Assembly: GCA_039619475.1 (NCBI GenBank) | Contig: CM077115.1 | Span: forward strand, 415,780,557-415,844,556 | Source of the DNA: Icerya purchasi | Lineage: Eukaryota; Arthropoda; Insecta; Hemiptera; Monophlebidae | Reading direction: 5' to 3' | DNA length: 64,000 nucleotides | Shown here: piece after piece, positions 36,281 through 45,990 of the stretch | How positions within the stretch are numbered: the stretch's first letter is position 1 | Layout: every line of letters starts with the position of its first letter | Program-made: the position numbers and the translations under genes | The notes under the pieces: model-generated | Databases searched by the model: none | The model's input: the letters and a program-made list of their open reading frames with translations, nothing else | What the model was told of the DNA's origin: nothing

Positions 36281-37223
36281 TTTTTTTTTTTTTTTTTTTT
36301 TTTTATTTATTTAGATTTTTACTGCCTACATAGGCTATAATCTACTTAGTCTAGTTACAGTACGGTACATAGTTTTATAAAACTAAGTGAAGCATTGCAC
36401 GTTTAAGAAATTTGATTATATTATTGAGGTTCTTGATGTCCAAAAAAGCGTTGAGGTTCGTGGCAGTTGGTTGATTGGCGGTAAACTTGGAGCAGCATAG
36501 TACCAGATGTTGTATGGTAATTCTTTCACCAGGGCATGTTTCACAAATCGGTGGCTCTTTCCTCTCGAGAATGAACTTATGCGTCAGCTGTGTATGACCC
36601 AGGTATAGCCTGATAATAGCTGATGTGAGCGGTTTATTCTTTTTTGTTGCCTTGAATATTTTGTCCGTCCAGTTGCTATTGTTCAGTTTTATCGTGGTCA
36701 GGGTGCTTGGTGCTGTGACGCGTAAGTTTTCAAGCCACTGGTCGAGAATTTTGTTTTTTCTGTCGGCTGGTGTATCATCTTCTGTAATATGTGCAGCACT
36801 TTTAATTTCGCGTATGTAGGTGGAGAGGAAGGTTTCATTGTTTGTGAGTACAATGTAATTTGGATGATTGGGATTTGCTTCGACTTTGAGGCTATATCGG
36901 ATAGCAATTAATTTCCTCCGAGTGCTTAAAGGCGGTTCACCGCATAAGAGCTGCATGTTAGTTATTCGGTTTGTCAGAAAAGCATGCAGACTTATTCGGA
37001 TCCCAGCATTATGTACTGGGTCAAGTATTTGGAGCCAAGTCTCTGACGCCGACAGATATGCCAGGCTGCCGTATTCAAGCTTGGATCGGACAAGAGCCCT
37101 GTACAGCTGCAGTATCCTCTTGGGGCCAGGGTCGAAGGCCCTATTTCGGAGCATTTTCAGTATGTTCATTCTTTGGTGCGTTTCATGTCGAAGTTGCCTC
37201 AGCGTCCACTTGAGACGATGATC
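36281..37223 (-). mobile_element. 5'-truncated LINE with target duplication
   Basis: Flanked by ttatagtct at 36272-36280 and 37224-37232. On the minus strand it ends in poly(A) (the T run at 36281-36304). Its single open frame is described next. Confidence 0.85.
36375..37223 (-). CDS. C-terminal domain of a LINE ORF2
   Basis: The frame is open from the truncation point through LRHETHQRMNILKML, LYRALVRSKLEYGSLAYLSAS, LDPVHNAGIRI and LCGEPPLSTRRK, to RLYLGHTQLTHKFILE and CETCPGERITIQHLVLCC, stopping at 36375. This is the thumb/connection region followed by a C-terminal C-x-x-C...H...C zinc motif. Unlike the related LINEs at 17559 and 58574 there is no RNase H between the two parts, so it belongs to a lineage without it or one that lost it. 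The ATG at 37167-37169 is internal. The fragment is open but has no catalytic domain. Confidence 0.75.
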   Translation of the reverse strand, partial: DHRLKWTLRQLRHETHQRMNILKMLRNRAFDPGPKRILQLYRALVRSKLEYGSLAYLSASETWLQILDPVHNAGIRISLHAFLTNRITNMQLLCGEPPLSTRRKLIAIRYSLKVEANPNHPNYIVLTNNETFLSTYIREIKSAAHITEDDTPADRKNKILDQWLENLRVTAPSTLTTIKLNNSNWTDKIFKATKKNKPLTSAIIRLYLGHTQLTHKFILERKEPPICETCPGERITIQHLVLCCSKFTANQPTATNLNAFLDIKNLNNIIKFLKRAMLHLVL

Positions 37224-37384
37224 TTATAGTCTCTTTCTAAACGTGCCAGAGTTTAAAATTAGTTTTTTACTGTTGTTAAACTTATCAGGTTCTCATCATT
37301 TTAAAAGTTCCCAAAATGTTTGAATGAATGTGAAACCGTGCGCAATGCGAGCAGTATATGAGATATATATCAAACGGTACGCGG

Positions 37385-37688
37385 CAAGGACGTGCCCACG
37401 GGGAGGCTTGGGGGTTAACCCCCCCTCATCAGAACTAAAATAGTTTTTATAAATACACAAAAATCTGAAAAAAATCAAAAATTTAAAATAAATATTGATG
37501 ATTTTTTAGGGTGTTCTTACGTTAACAAAAAAAAAAAAAAAAGAAAAAAATATGCTCCATATTTTATCATAGAAATTATTAATAGTATGAATATTAGTGA
37601 AAAATGTTTTGTTATTTATAAAATAAATATGGGGAAAAAACTTCACCCCCCCCCCCAACCCTATTACAAAATTCTGGGCACGGTCCTA
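37385..37688. mobile_element. hAT-type MITE, 304 bp
   Basis: The perfect 8-bp duplication gtacgcgg (37377-37384 and 37689-37696) flanks imperfect terminal repeats CAAGGACGTGCCCACG and, complemented, TAGGACCGTGCCCAGA. The interior is A+T-rich with C runs at 37421 and 37645. No coding sequence. Confidence 0.8.
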
Positions 37689-37696
37689 GTACGCGG

Positions 37697-38219
37697 TTGT
37701 TGGTAACAATCGAAAATGATACAGCAGTGCGTCTTATTATATTAATTCAAATGGTGGAACTGAAATAACTTTACACGTTTCTTTAAAAAAAAGTAGACTT
37801 AGATAGGTAAGCGTAATAAAAGTAAAAGTAAGTAAAGCGAACTGTCTTATAGGGTACCATGCATCATGAAACGCAGTTTGTCATTAAGGAAAAATTCGAG
37901 ATACCTTCGCTGCAACGATCTTAAACGATGATACATTCTCCGTATAGGATCTGGCCATTATGAAAAATATAATTCAATTGGTTCACTTTTTTTTCCGACC
38001 TGGCTTTGTACAGAAATCTCTAGATTGTTTAGATATATCCATTATAAAGATCTAAAACAATTGTAATGGTTTTTAACTTACCGTAAACTGCTAATGTATT
38101 ACAAATAAAATAAATAATTAAATAATGGTCCTCCAATGTTGCAGATAATTTTTAAATATTGTTTAAATATTTTAATTGTGTTTTTCAAAGATTTTAATTG
38201 TTCTTTAATAATGTTTTAA
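37697..38219. other. AT-rich DNA, nothing recognised
   Basis: No frame or repeat of note. Confidence 0.6.
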
Positions 38220-38228
38220 GTTTTATAA

Positions 38229-39243
38229 TCTTCCATTTATTAGATTATAAGATTAAAATAAACCATTCCAAAAGTTTACAGGTGACTTTTACGTTAGAAA
38301 TAAATAAAAATGTTCTTCCGCAAAGCAACAGCGCTAAATACTTAGGATTAACAATGGACCGACGTCTAACATGGAGGACCCACGTCGCGTACACAAGGCA
38401 AAAAATTCGCTCAAGACTTCAAATCTTAAATAGCCTTATAGGAAGGAAGTCTGCCGTGAGCATGTCTTGCAAAAGACTAATCTAACTATTCGTACTGGCG
38501 CCAGTATGGCGGTATGGCATCGAAGTATATGGCGCAACGTCCAAGAGCAATATCAACAGGATTCAACAGCTTCAATCTGAAATACTCAGACAAGTTGCCA
38601 GCTCCTTATTTCGTGTCCAATAGAACACTCCATCACGATTTGAAGATCCCATTCGTGTAAGATTATTACAAACTTCGATATGGTACGTTCTTTAGTAATA
38701 AGTTTGTACCGAAATCGAATAAACGATAATAAGAGTGTTGGGCACTCACACAACGGGCATACTTGCCCAGTGAGATCCACAAACTTATTTTAAAATTAAA
38801 AAAAAAAAACAAAAAACAAACTTGAACTCAGTGAAAACATAGAAGCGTCCAGCATGTTCTCTTCATCTCTCCCTGGGAATCCGCGGAGAAGACTCAAGAG
38901 ATACTGCTGTAGAGACGCATTACCCGGATAACCCCGAGAAAATTACAACAGCATCCACGGAATTAATTTCACTCGCTCAAACCTAATTTGTGTTGAACAA
39001 TGCCATGAAACGGACTTAATTTGTAAAAGTTAGTTTTTTTTTTACTGTGATTAATATTGTTTATTGTGTAACGTAAAATAATAGTAAGTTATTAATATAT
39101 TAGCTAAAAATCATGTCTTTTTCTGATGAGAAGAGACATGAAGAAGTATTTACTTAACATAGAAAAAGTCAAGATTTAGTTAACCAAACAGCAGCGTCAA
39201 TTGTGGTTCTAGGACCGGAGTGGTAAAAAAAAAAAAAAAAAAA
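38229..39243 (+). mobile_element. 5'-truncated Jockey LINE with target duplication and nested tail
   Basis: Flanked by gttttataa (38220-38228 and 39244-39252) and ending in poly(A). Coding remnants: YKIKINHSKSLQVTFTL, AKYLGLTMDRRLTWRTHV, stop TAA at 38483, FVLAPVWRYGIEVYGA, IQQLQSEILRQV, and after the nested piece SMFSSSLPGNPRRRLKRY. This is the post-active-site half of Jockey ORF2. A LINE tail (38706-38820) interrupts the C-terminus. Confidence 0.8.
38706..38820 (+). mobile_element. Tail of the Jockey-like family nested in another Jockey
   Basis: Contains gagtgttgggcactcacac, acgggcatacttgcccagtg and a poly(A), the same 3' end found in complement at 26718 and 34458. It separates YYKLRYGTFFSN-like coding sequence from the C-terminal block of the host LINE. 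Confidence 0.7.
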
Positions 39244-39303
39244 GTTTTATAAATGTAACAAAGTTTCAGTGAAATCAAAATCTATGTTTTCCACCAAAAA
39301 TAA

Positions 39304-39312
<9 letters not shown>

Positions 39313-39361
<49 letters not shown>
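39313..39361. repeat. (TA)n microsatellite at the 5' end of the RTE/CR1-like LINE
   Basis: About 24 TA units. Its end supplies the target duplication atatatattat shared with 43128-43138. Confidence 0.9.
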
Positions 39362-39364
<3 letters not shown>

Positions 39365-39559
39365 GCCCCGCGAGGCACAGGTTGTTGTAACTAAAGCATC
39401 CTTCTCTAGTAAGTAGTCACTCTATGTCTATAGTGCTAGTCCCATTGGCATAGATACGAAACAACAACCTCGTGAGTTCTGTACGTTCACGTCGTGCAGG
39501 GTGGAAATTTTCTGTTCGACGGGCTTAGAGTTGATCAGAAAAGCTAAATCAGAACTCAC
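39365..39559 (+). ncRNA. Candidate HDV-like self-cleaving ribozyme, 5' end of LINE
   Basis: Pairings seen: P1 GCCCCGC (39365-39371) with GCAGGGT (39496-39502), G-U at the first pair and one C-A mismatch; a J1/2 stem aggttgttg (39379-39387) with caacaacct (39462-39470); P2 gtgagttctg (39472-39481) with cagaactcac (39550-39559), ten pairs; P3 acg/cgt closing the 7-nt loop ttcacgt; GG after P1 for P1.1; P4 ttttctg (39508-39514) with cagaaaa (39536-39542); joining segment gctaaat with C39544 as the catalytic-type C. The order P1, P2, P3, P3', P1', P4, P2' is the nested double pseudoknot of HDV-like ribozymes, known to process the 5' ends of R2, RTE and other LINEs. Compared with minimal ribozymes J1/2 is long (about 100 nt), as in some LINE ribozymes. 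Confidence 0.75.
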
Positions 39560-40598
39560 ATTATACGCTAGTAGGGAAACGGAAGGAGGTGTAGATGCCG
39601 ATAATACGCCTGCTTTTAAATACCGTTAAGCTTTTTCTGCATATATATCTGGCAGACTACCAGAAGCTCGCCCGTGACTATGTGTCTCAGTCGAGTTGAT
39701 GAATTATTTGAGTTTTGCAAAGCATCGCAATTTAGTAGTAAGCAATACGTGGTACAAAATGCCCAAAAGGAGATTATATACATGGGAGTCGCCGAGTAGT
39801 ACTGAAAATACGGTAATAAGGAACCAGATCGATTATATTATAATTAATGAAAGATACAGGAACGCAATTAAAAGAGTAACAGCGTACCCAGGTGCAGATG
39901 TAGGATCAGATCTTAACCCAGTGGTGGCAAGGTTTGAACTACACTGGAAAAAAATGAAGAAGAGAGAAACAAATAACACACCGGTAATAGATGTAACCAG
40001 GCTACAAGATGAAAAAACGAAAGAAAAAATGCGTATGAAGATAAACGAAACATTCACAAAAGCGTATGAAGAAACAAAAACAGATGGAATAAAAGGAAAA
40101 ATTACGGAAATCACAGAACAAATAGTTACAATATGTAATCAAAATATAGGAAGAACTACTGGTAGAAAGAAAAGTCCATGGATGACTGATGAAATCCTAA
40201 AATTAATGGAAGAACGACGGAAACAAAAAAGGAATAAAATAATATACAGAGATATTCAGAGAAATAAAGAAGGAAAAATACGGACAGCAAAGAATAAATG
40301 AATTTTTAAGCGCTGTCAGGAAGTGGAAGATCTGGAGAAAAAACATGATGCTTTTAATCTGCATAAAAAAGTTAAAGAAACTACCGGTATCTACAAAAAG
40401 AAAGTACCCGCAAAGTTATTCACAGAAGGAGGCACATTAATTACAGATACCGGGGATAAAATAAAGGAATGGACACAATACATAGAAAAAGTATTTAGTG
40501 ATATAAGGACGGAGCAATCAACTGAAACGATGAACGATGAAGAACATTTAGAGATACTAGAGTCCGAAGTAAAATATGCTATACAACAAGCAAAAGTA

Positions 40599-41645
40599 TC
40601 ATTGATACCCCTACCCTACACCATGTGCGTTGTTGAGGTAGGGAGAGCCTGCTTGCACTATTTCTGCAACAGCTCTGGTATGTACTCCATCGTTAGCTAT
40701 GATTTAATACATCCCGGCACCACTTCCTTCTTAGCCTTCTTTGTGGAACGCCCGGAAGATCCTGGTGATACATGCTGACCACGTTGATATTACCACTGTC
40801 TGGCAGCTTTTCAAAGAATTTTCTATACTGCTCAGCATAGTACTCATGAACATAAGGAACATGCAGATCATTATGTAATGTGTCATTAGAAACAAAGTAT
40901 GGAGCTCCAACTATTCTACGGAGAATCTTCGACTGCAGCTGTTGGATTTTATTAATGTTACTTCTAGCTGCCGATCCGTACACCTCAATACCATACCTCC
41001 ATATGGGAGCTATAAACGCCAAGTATATGAGACGCCTGCAGGACGGCCTCACAGTCGATCGTACATCGAAAAATCTTTTTAGTATGGCCATTCTTGTTGT
41101 TATCTTATTCCTCACGTGTGTTATATGAGGCTGCCATGTTAGTCGCTGGTCCATAATTACTCCTAAGTATTTAATACTCTGAACCGGAGGTAAAAAATGA
41201 TCATTTATCTTCACGGGTGGACAGGTACCCTTGTTTAACGTAAAGGTAATTTGCTGACTTTTATCATGATTTATCTTATGAACAATGCAGTGGAGGTAAG
41301 TAATAAGCGCCGTGTTCGTAAATAGTAAACTGAAAAAAAAAAAAAAAAAAAAAAAAAAGGACCAGGTCCTGCGCTCTCCTCATCTGACTCATGTGCGTGG
41401 AGTAGAGTGGGATTATCGGTAACGGTGAGATCGTTTACGGTAGAAATAGATATTAAGATTAGATTAAGAGTTATACATAGTTAAAGTAATAATATTATAA
41501 TTACTACTGTCAATGCTGTCACACCTCGATGGGGGTGATCAGTATAGAGTTATTGATTTATATTTAAGTATTGTTTAAAAAGAACTGTAGCGTCGCCAAT
41601 AGTGGCCTAAGGGCTGGAGTGGTGTAAAATAAAAAAAAAAAAAAA
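40599..41645. mobile_element. Twin-primed Jockey LINE insertion
   Basis: The 13-bp duplication acaagcaaaagta (40586-40598 and 41646-41658) brackets one unit made of two opposed parts. 40599 to about 41332 carries Jockey coding sequence on the minus strand; 41359-41645 is a plus-strand 3' untranslated tail ending in poly(A). Between them lies a run of about 26 A at 41333-41358. One insertion with an inverted 5' part explains this best. Confidence 0.85.
40693..41323 (-). CDS. Jockey ORF2 C-terminal region (inverted part of the insertion)
   Basis: The frame is open from near 41323: HKINHDKSQQITFTLNKG, then VQSIKYLGVIMDQRLTWQ, FIAPIWRYGIEVYGSAARS, IQQLQSKILRRIVGAPYFVS, TLHNDLHVPYVHEYYAE and PGVPQRRLRRKWCRD, stop at 40693. 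These are the post-active-site blocks of Jockey ORF2 and stay in one frame, so the insertion is younger than its host LINE. It has no catalytic residues because of 5' truncation. Confidence 0.8.
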
Positions 41646-43138
41646 ACAAGCAAAAGTAAGAAAATCAGTAGGTCCCGATGGTATCCCAATAGATATAATT
41701 AAATTATTAAATGATGAGAATATTGAAAAATTAACGGAAATCTACAATAAAATCTACAATACTGGCGAGATACCACAAGAGTGGTTAGAATCAACATTTA
41801 TTACATTACCAAAGACAAAAACTCTAATACTTGCAACAACTATAGAATGATTAGCTTAATCAGTCATCTTCTGAAAATTTTACTACGAATAGTGCACGCC
41901 AGAATAAGAAATATATGCGAAAGAGATATGGATGAATGTCAGTTCGGCTTCAGACAAGGATACGGTACTAGGGAAGCGTTGGTAGCAGTAAATATAGCTC
42001 TACAGAAATGCTACGATCAACAAAAAGATATATTTGTATGTTTCTTGGATTACGAGAAGGCTTTTAACAGAGTCAAGCATGACCATTTAATAAGAATTTT
42101 AAAAAACAAAGGAATAAATCAATATGATATGAGAATCATCCAGAAATTGCATTGGGAACAGAGTGCCAAGATTTTAGTAGAAAACAAAATGTCAGAAAGC
42201 GTCCATATAAATAGAGGAGTCAGACAAGGACGTATACTGTCACCGCTCCCGTTTAACCTGTATGCAGACAGTATCTTTGAGCAAGCGTTATGGAATCTCA
42301 GAGCTGGGATTCGGATAAATGGAAAGTACATAAATAACATCCGCTATGCAGACGACACCGTTCTTCTGGCTGACTCTTGTGAACAGTTACAAAATATTAT
42401 TAATGAAGTTAATGAAGCAGGTAAAAAATGTGGACTAGGGATAAATGAAAACAAAACAAAATTTATGGTAGTCAGTCGCAAACAACATCGAAACAACTAT
42501 TCAGATTAATTTGAAAAACATCGAAGAAGTTAAACAATTTAAGTATCTGGGATGTTATATTACAGAGAAGCTTGATCCAAATACTGAAGTTAAAAGAAAA
42601 TGTGGGCAAGCCAAAACAACGTTTGAGAAGTTTAAAAAATTGTTAACGGACCAATCACTAAGTCTCCGCATAAGACAGAACTTCATAAAATGCTATATAT
42701 ATCCGATTCTAATATATGGGGTCGAAGCAATGACATATACCGTAAGAACACTCAAATATTTCGAAGCGTGCGAAATGTGGTTATATAGAAGAGCCTTGAA
42801 GATATCTTGGGTACAGAAAATGTCTAATGAAGAGGTGCTAAAGATAGCTAGAACGGAAAGGAGAATAATTGAAGAAATAAAGCAAGAAAAACTAGGTATT
42901 TTGGTCATATTATACGAGGACAAAAATATGAACTATTACGGTTGATCATTCAAGGAAAAATAGAAGGGAAACGAGGAAGAGGTCGAAGAAGAATATCATG
43001 GATCAGAAATGTCCAACAGTGGACCAAAAAATCATCGATGGGACAACTGATGCAAGCGGCAAGAAGCCATAATATATGATCGTCTACGCGCAGAACACTG
43101 CGTACGACACGTCGAAGAAGAAGAAGAATATATATTAT

Positions 43139-43721
43139 GACCCACGGCTTCACCCATGTATTAATGCCCGTTTAAATCTATACTTGGAAATTCATAACAA
43201 AATTTTTGTTTTATCTGCAATTGTATTTATGTAAATATTCTTTCTCTCTTTGAGAAATATGTTTATCAGCGTACAGCAGAAAATAGTCTTCACGTTTCAT
43301 GTTTAGCTGAAGATTATCGATCTTTCTATGACCTGTCCGTCGTGATCTATCAACAAGTTTTGCTTAACTAAACAGCACACACAGCCATCGTTTTAAAGAG
43401 GCCGAGTTATTCACACGGTGATCTCCCATAATTACACACTTAAGAGAACATCTTCTTCATTCATATCTTTCAACCAGTCTGTCTCGAGCTTTTTATTAAA
43501 ATTAATTTATTACCGCAACAGCAAACTGCAGTATTTGAGTAAGGATTTTAATATTCCTGGGAGCAAATTATTAAAAAGAAAGTTAAACAGTTAATTAAAA
43601 AAATTTATACAGCGGTTTTGACTCAAAAGTTCGAATATTTGACACAGCAGTTAAATGCTCTATTTTATTTTTTTAAGTCCAATAATATATGACTTAAACC
43701 TCTTCCAGTTTTTACAAACAT
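43139..43721. other. Intergenic DNA between two LINE copies
   Basis: No gene or repeat is recognised. Confidence 0.6.
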
Positions 43722-43731
43722 ATTGTACAAT

Positions 43732-43928
43732 GCCCTGCAGGGCACAGGTTACTGTAACTAGAGATACATTCTCTAGTAAGTAGTCACTCAACCGTTATAT
43801 AGTGCTAGCCCCACTGACGGAGAAACGAAACAATAACCGGGTGGGTTCTGCACGTCCACGTCGTGCAGGGTAGAAATTTTCTATTCGGCGGGCTCAGCGC
43901 TGATTATAAAAGCTAAATCAGAACCCAC
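43732..43928 (+). ncRNA. Candidate HDV-like self-cleaving ribozyme, second copy
   Basis: P1 GCCCTGC (43732-43738) pairs fully with GCAGGGT (43865-43871), with the G-U wobble at the cleavage-side pair as in HDV. P2 gtgggttctg (43841-43850) pairs with cagaacccac (43919-43928); compared with the 39365 copy an A-T pair has become G-C on both strands. P3 acg/cgt closes loop tccacgt, whose UCC start resembles HDV L3. The joining segment gctaaat places a C at 43913. P4 has one mismatch (ttttcta with tataaaa). The first base directly follows the target duplication, as expected if cleavage sets the 5' end. Confidence 0.78.
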
Positions 43929-44200
43929 AACACACTTCTGATAGGAAAACGGAGGAAGGTACACTTGCCGAAGGTGTCCCTACCAATAAATACCGTTAAG
44001 CGTTTTCCTGCATATATAATTGGCAAACTATCAGCAACTCGTTCGTGACAATGTGCCCGGTCGTATTGATGCATCAATCTAGAGCGAGTAGACGAGTATC
44101 CGGCGCCTTAAAATCGGGTCCGTTCGGCTAAGAGAGTAAACCCTGACAGAAAATCCAGTGGAAGGCAACGGGAAACCACCACTGTACATTCCTCTCGGTA

Positions 44201-44422
44201 ATGATGACACGTCAAAGAAATCATAGGAATGCTGTACCCATGGGATACACCGCTAGTGTATCAGGCAACGGGCGGTCACTGGTAGCAATACAGGTTGACT
44301 CGAGTTCCCCCGCACTCTCGCTGGTGCGGAACTCTACAAGTGAGAACAAACGTGCAACAAATCTGAGAGATACCCTTCAACAATGCGATACCAAAGGAAG
44401 TTTTACTGCAGTGGGAAATTGA
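44201..44422 (+). CDS. Short leader reading frame in the LINE derivative
   Basis: A 73-codon frame (MMTRQRNHRNAVPM...) lies between the ribozyme and the endonuclease remnant. It resembles no known family, has many serines and no motif. The related minus-strand element has a leader in the same position, but the sequences do not obviously match. It may be untranslated leader. Confidence 0.2.
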   Translation: MMTRQRNHRNAVPMGYTASVSGNGRSLVAIQVDSSSPALSLVRNSTSENKRATNLRDTLQQCDTKGSFTAVGN

Positions 44423-44742
44423 AAGAGACATCAGAAAAACAAAAAGAAACTAGAAGATATCAAAATCGCGACATGGACATACATGGAATAGCGAATAAAT
44501 TCACTTTTGGAAGGAATACAAAAGGCCAGGCGGAGACAAGTGTAGTAAAATGAGGTGCCGCACCAACCTCCTGAACAGGAGATGGAAATGATGATGATTG
44601 TACAATACATTTTCGTAATTCTACTCCTAATAATTCATTATTATACAATAAATAAGATAGAAACGAAAACAAACATGCACTATCCCTATCTACGTATTTT
44701 ATTGTATCATCAACACATATTAATTCTACATTTATAATTACA

Positions 44743-44782
44743 GTGAATATGTGTATATATGTATATATATATATATATATAA
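44743..44782. repeat. (TA)n-rich microsatellite
   Basis: TA units interrupted by TG steps. Confidence 0.85.
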
Positions 44783-44882
44783 ACTCGGCCATTTTGGCCT
44801 CGCAAGGGGCTGTGCCCCTTGACCCCTCTTGCTTTCATTTCTGTCTCTTTCTCTTCTATACTTTGTATAAAATGATCAAAAT

Positions 44883-45188
44883 TTACAACGTAATTCTTAC
44901 TGGCATCAACACACACAAAAAATAACATAACCACAAAAATCCTATTCTAACATTTAACTTCCGTTATATAAAATTAAGACATTTTTTCGTTACATTTTTC
45001 GTTACATTTTTCGTTACATATTTCATTACATAAAATTGTGACATTTTTTAAATAACAATAACAAAAATCCTACAAAATATAACAAACGTTACATAAAATT
45101 GGGACATTTTTCTGGGACATTTAGCGTTACATAAAATTGGGACATTTTTTCGAATGGGGGGGGGGGTAGCCTAAGAATTACGTTGTAA
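44883..45188. mobile_element. Small MITE-like repeat with 17-bp inverted ends
   Basis: ttacaacgtaattctta at 44883-44899 is perfectly inverted at 45172-45188. The interior has tandem repeats of the form cgttacattttt and gttacataaaattgggacat (44985-45155) and a G run. There is no coding sequence, and target duplication is unclear. Confidence 0.55.
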
Positions 45189-45990
45189 TTAATATATACA
45201 TATAATTAAACTTAACGCAAAAAAGTGAAAATTAAAGAAAAAACAATTATTGAATAAACATTTACAACATATAAAAATATAATACATAAATTTGATAATT
45301 AATACATTTACATTAGATGTAAATCATTATCTGGATCGCTTGAAATAATACATGTGGAATAATTCAAAAACAAAAAAAAGAAAAGTAAACCGTTTGCCAG
45401 TAATTATCTAGTGTAGTGACAGAAATAAATAAAAAATAGAAATAATTTATACGATGGTTTTGCATGGTCAGGCAATTCACAAAAATTTTTTAAACGAAGC
45501 ACATATAACGGACAAAACTTACGAAAACAAAATAATTTCAATGTAAGCGATACGAAAATAATATGCAGATCGAAGCAAATTTTAAACGAACGCGAACAAT
45601 ACAGAAAAGAATTGATTGATACATATAATAAAAACCGTTTAATTTTCCCTAGCAATATAAGCTGCCCCTGTTCAGAATAAACGCCATATTGTTTACGCTG
45701 TTATTAAACACTAAACAACCCTCCCCCCCCCAAAAAAAAGAAACTAGATCAGAAAGAGAACATGTTGAATCGCTCGAGAGAAAAAAAAACATGGGAATCA
45801 AATTAAACCACCATTCTCTCCTTTTGAAATTTGGATACGATAAAAACTGTTCGACAGAAATATTTCTGTCTCCTCCTAAATAATTGGCTATTTGAATTTT
45901 AGACAATTGTAGTTTCTAAACCTCTTTAATCCAAAAACAAGTTAAATACGTAAAGCACACTTCTTTCTGGACGTTGTGTGATATTTTCCT
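45189..45990. other. AT-rich DNA, nothing recognised
   Basis: C run at 45722-45730; short frames only. Confidence 0.55.

Larger units (their letters stand above)
39696..42945 (+). pseudogene. LINE ORF2: endonuclease C-terminus plus reverse transcriptase, interrupted
   Basis: Endonuclease second half: RNLVVSNTWYKMPKRRLYTW, RNQIDYIIINERYRN and GADVGSDLNPVVARF (expected S-D-H). Linker to 40598 with one in-frame TGA at 40299. After the nested insertion the frame resumes at 41646: QAKVRKSVGPDGIPIDIIK, then after a shift near 41815 NNYRMISLISHLLKILL, ECQFGFRQGYGTREA, VCFLDYEKAFNRVKHDH, NRGVRQGRILSPLPFNLY and IRYADDTVLLADS (YADD at about 42343). Another shift near 42490 leads to VKQFKYLGCYITEKL, LIYGVEAMTYTVR and EMWLYRRALKISW, and a further frame encodes LGHIIRG...KRGRGRRRISW to about 43075. 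Clade placement between RTE and CR1/L2 is not certain. Confidence 0.8.
39365..43127 (+). mobile_element. RTE/CR1-like LINE with ribozyme-type 5' end, split by a Jockey insertion
   Basis: Target duplication atatatattat (39354-39364 and 43128-43138) brackets the element. It begins at G39365, +1 of the candidate ribozyme, and ends in a (GAA)n tail at 43112-43127. The 5' region (39365 to about 39690) joins directly to the second half of the endonuclease, so the endonuclease N-terminus is deleted. A 1047-bp Jockey insertion lies at 40599-41645. Confidence 0.8.
43732..44596 (+). mobile_element. 865-bp deletion derivative of the RTE/CR1-like LINE
   Basis: The duplication attgtacaat (43722-43731 and 44597-44606) defines exact ends. 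The element has the full ribozyme-bearing 5' region, a leader including a 73-codon frame (44201-44422), only the first residues of the endonuclease (DIKIATW near 44460), then a tail of about 100 bp ending in (ATG)n. The rest of ORF2 is gone. It is a non-autonomous passenger in form, able to move only with help from a relative. Confidence 0.8.

Noticed and set aside
39365..39387. Simple hairpin or palindrome as explanation of the LINE 5' end (gccctgcagggc in the second copy)
   Set aside because: The short palindrome is weak in the 39365 copy (gccccgcgaggc), whereas the long-range P1 and P2 pairings hold in both, so the ribozyme model fits better.
44201..44422. Leader frame as a LINE ORF1 protein
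   Set aside because: No zinc knuckle, coiled coil or similarity to the other copies; kept only as a low-confidence frame.
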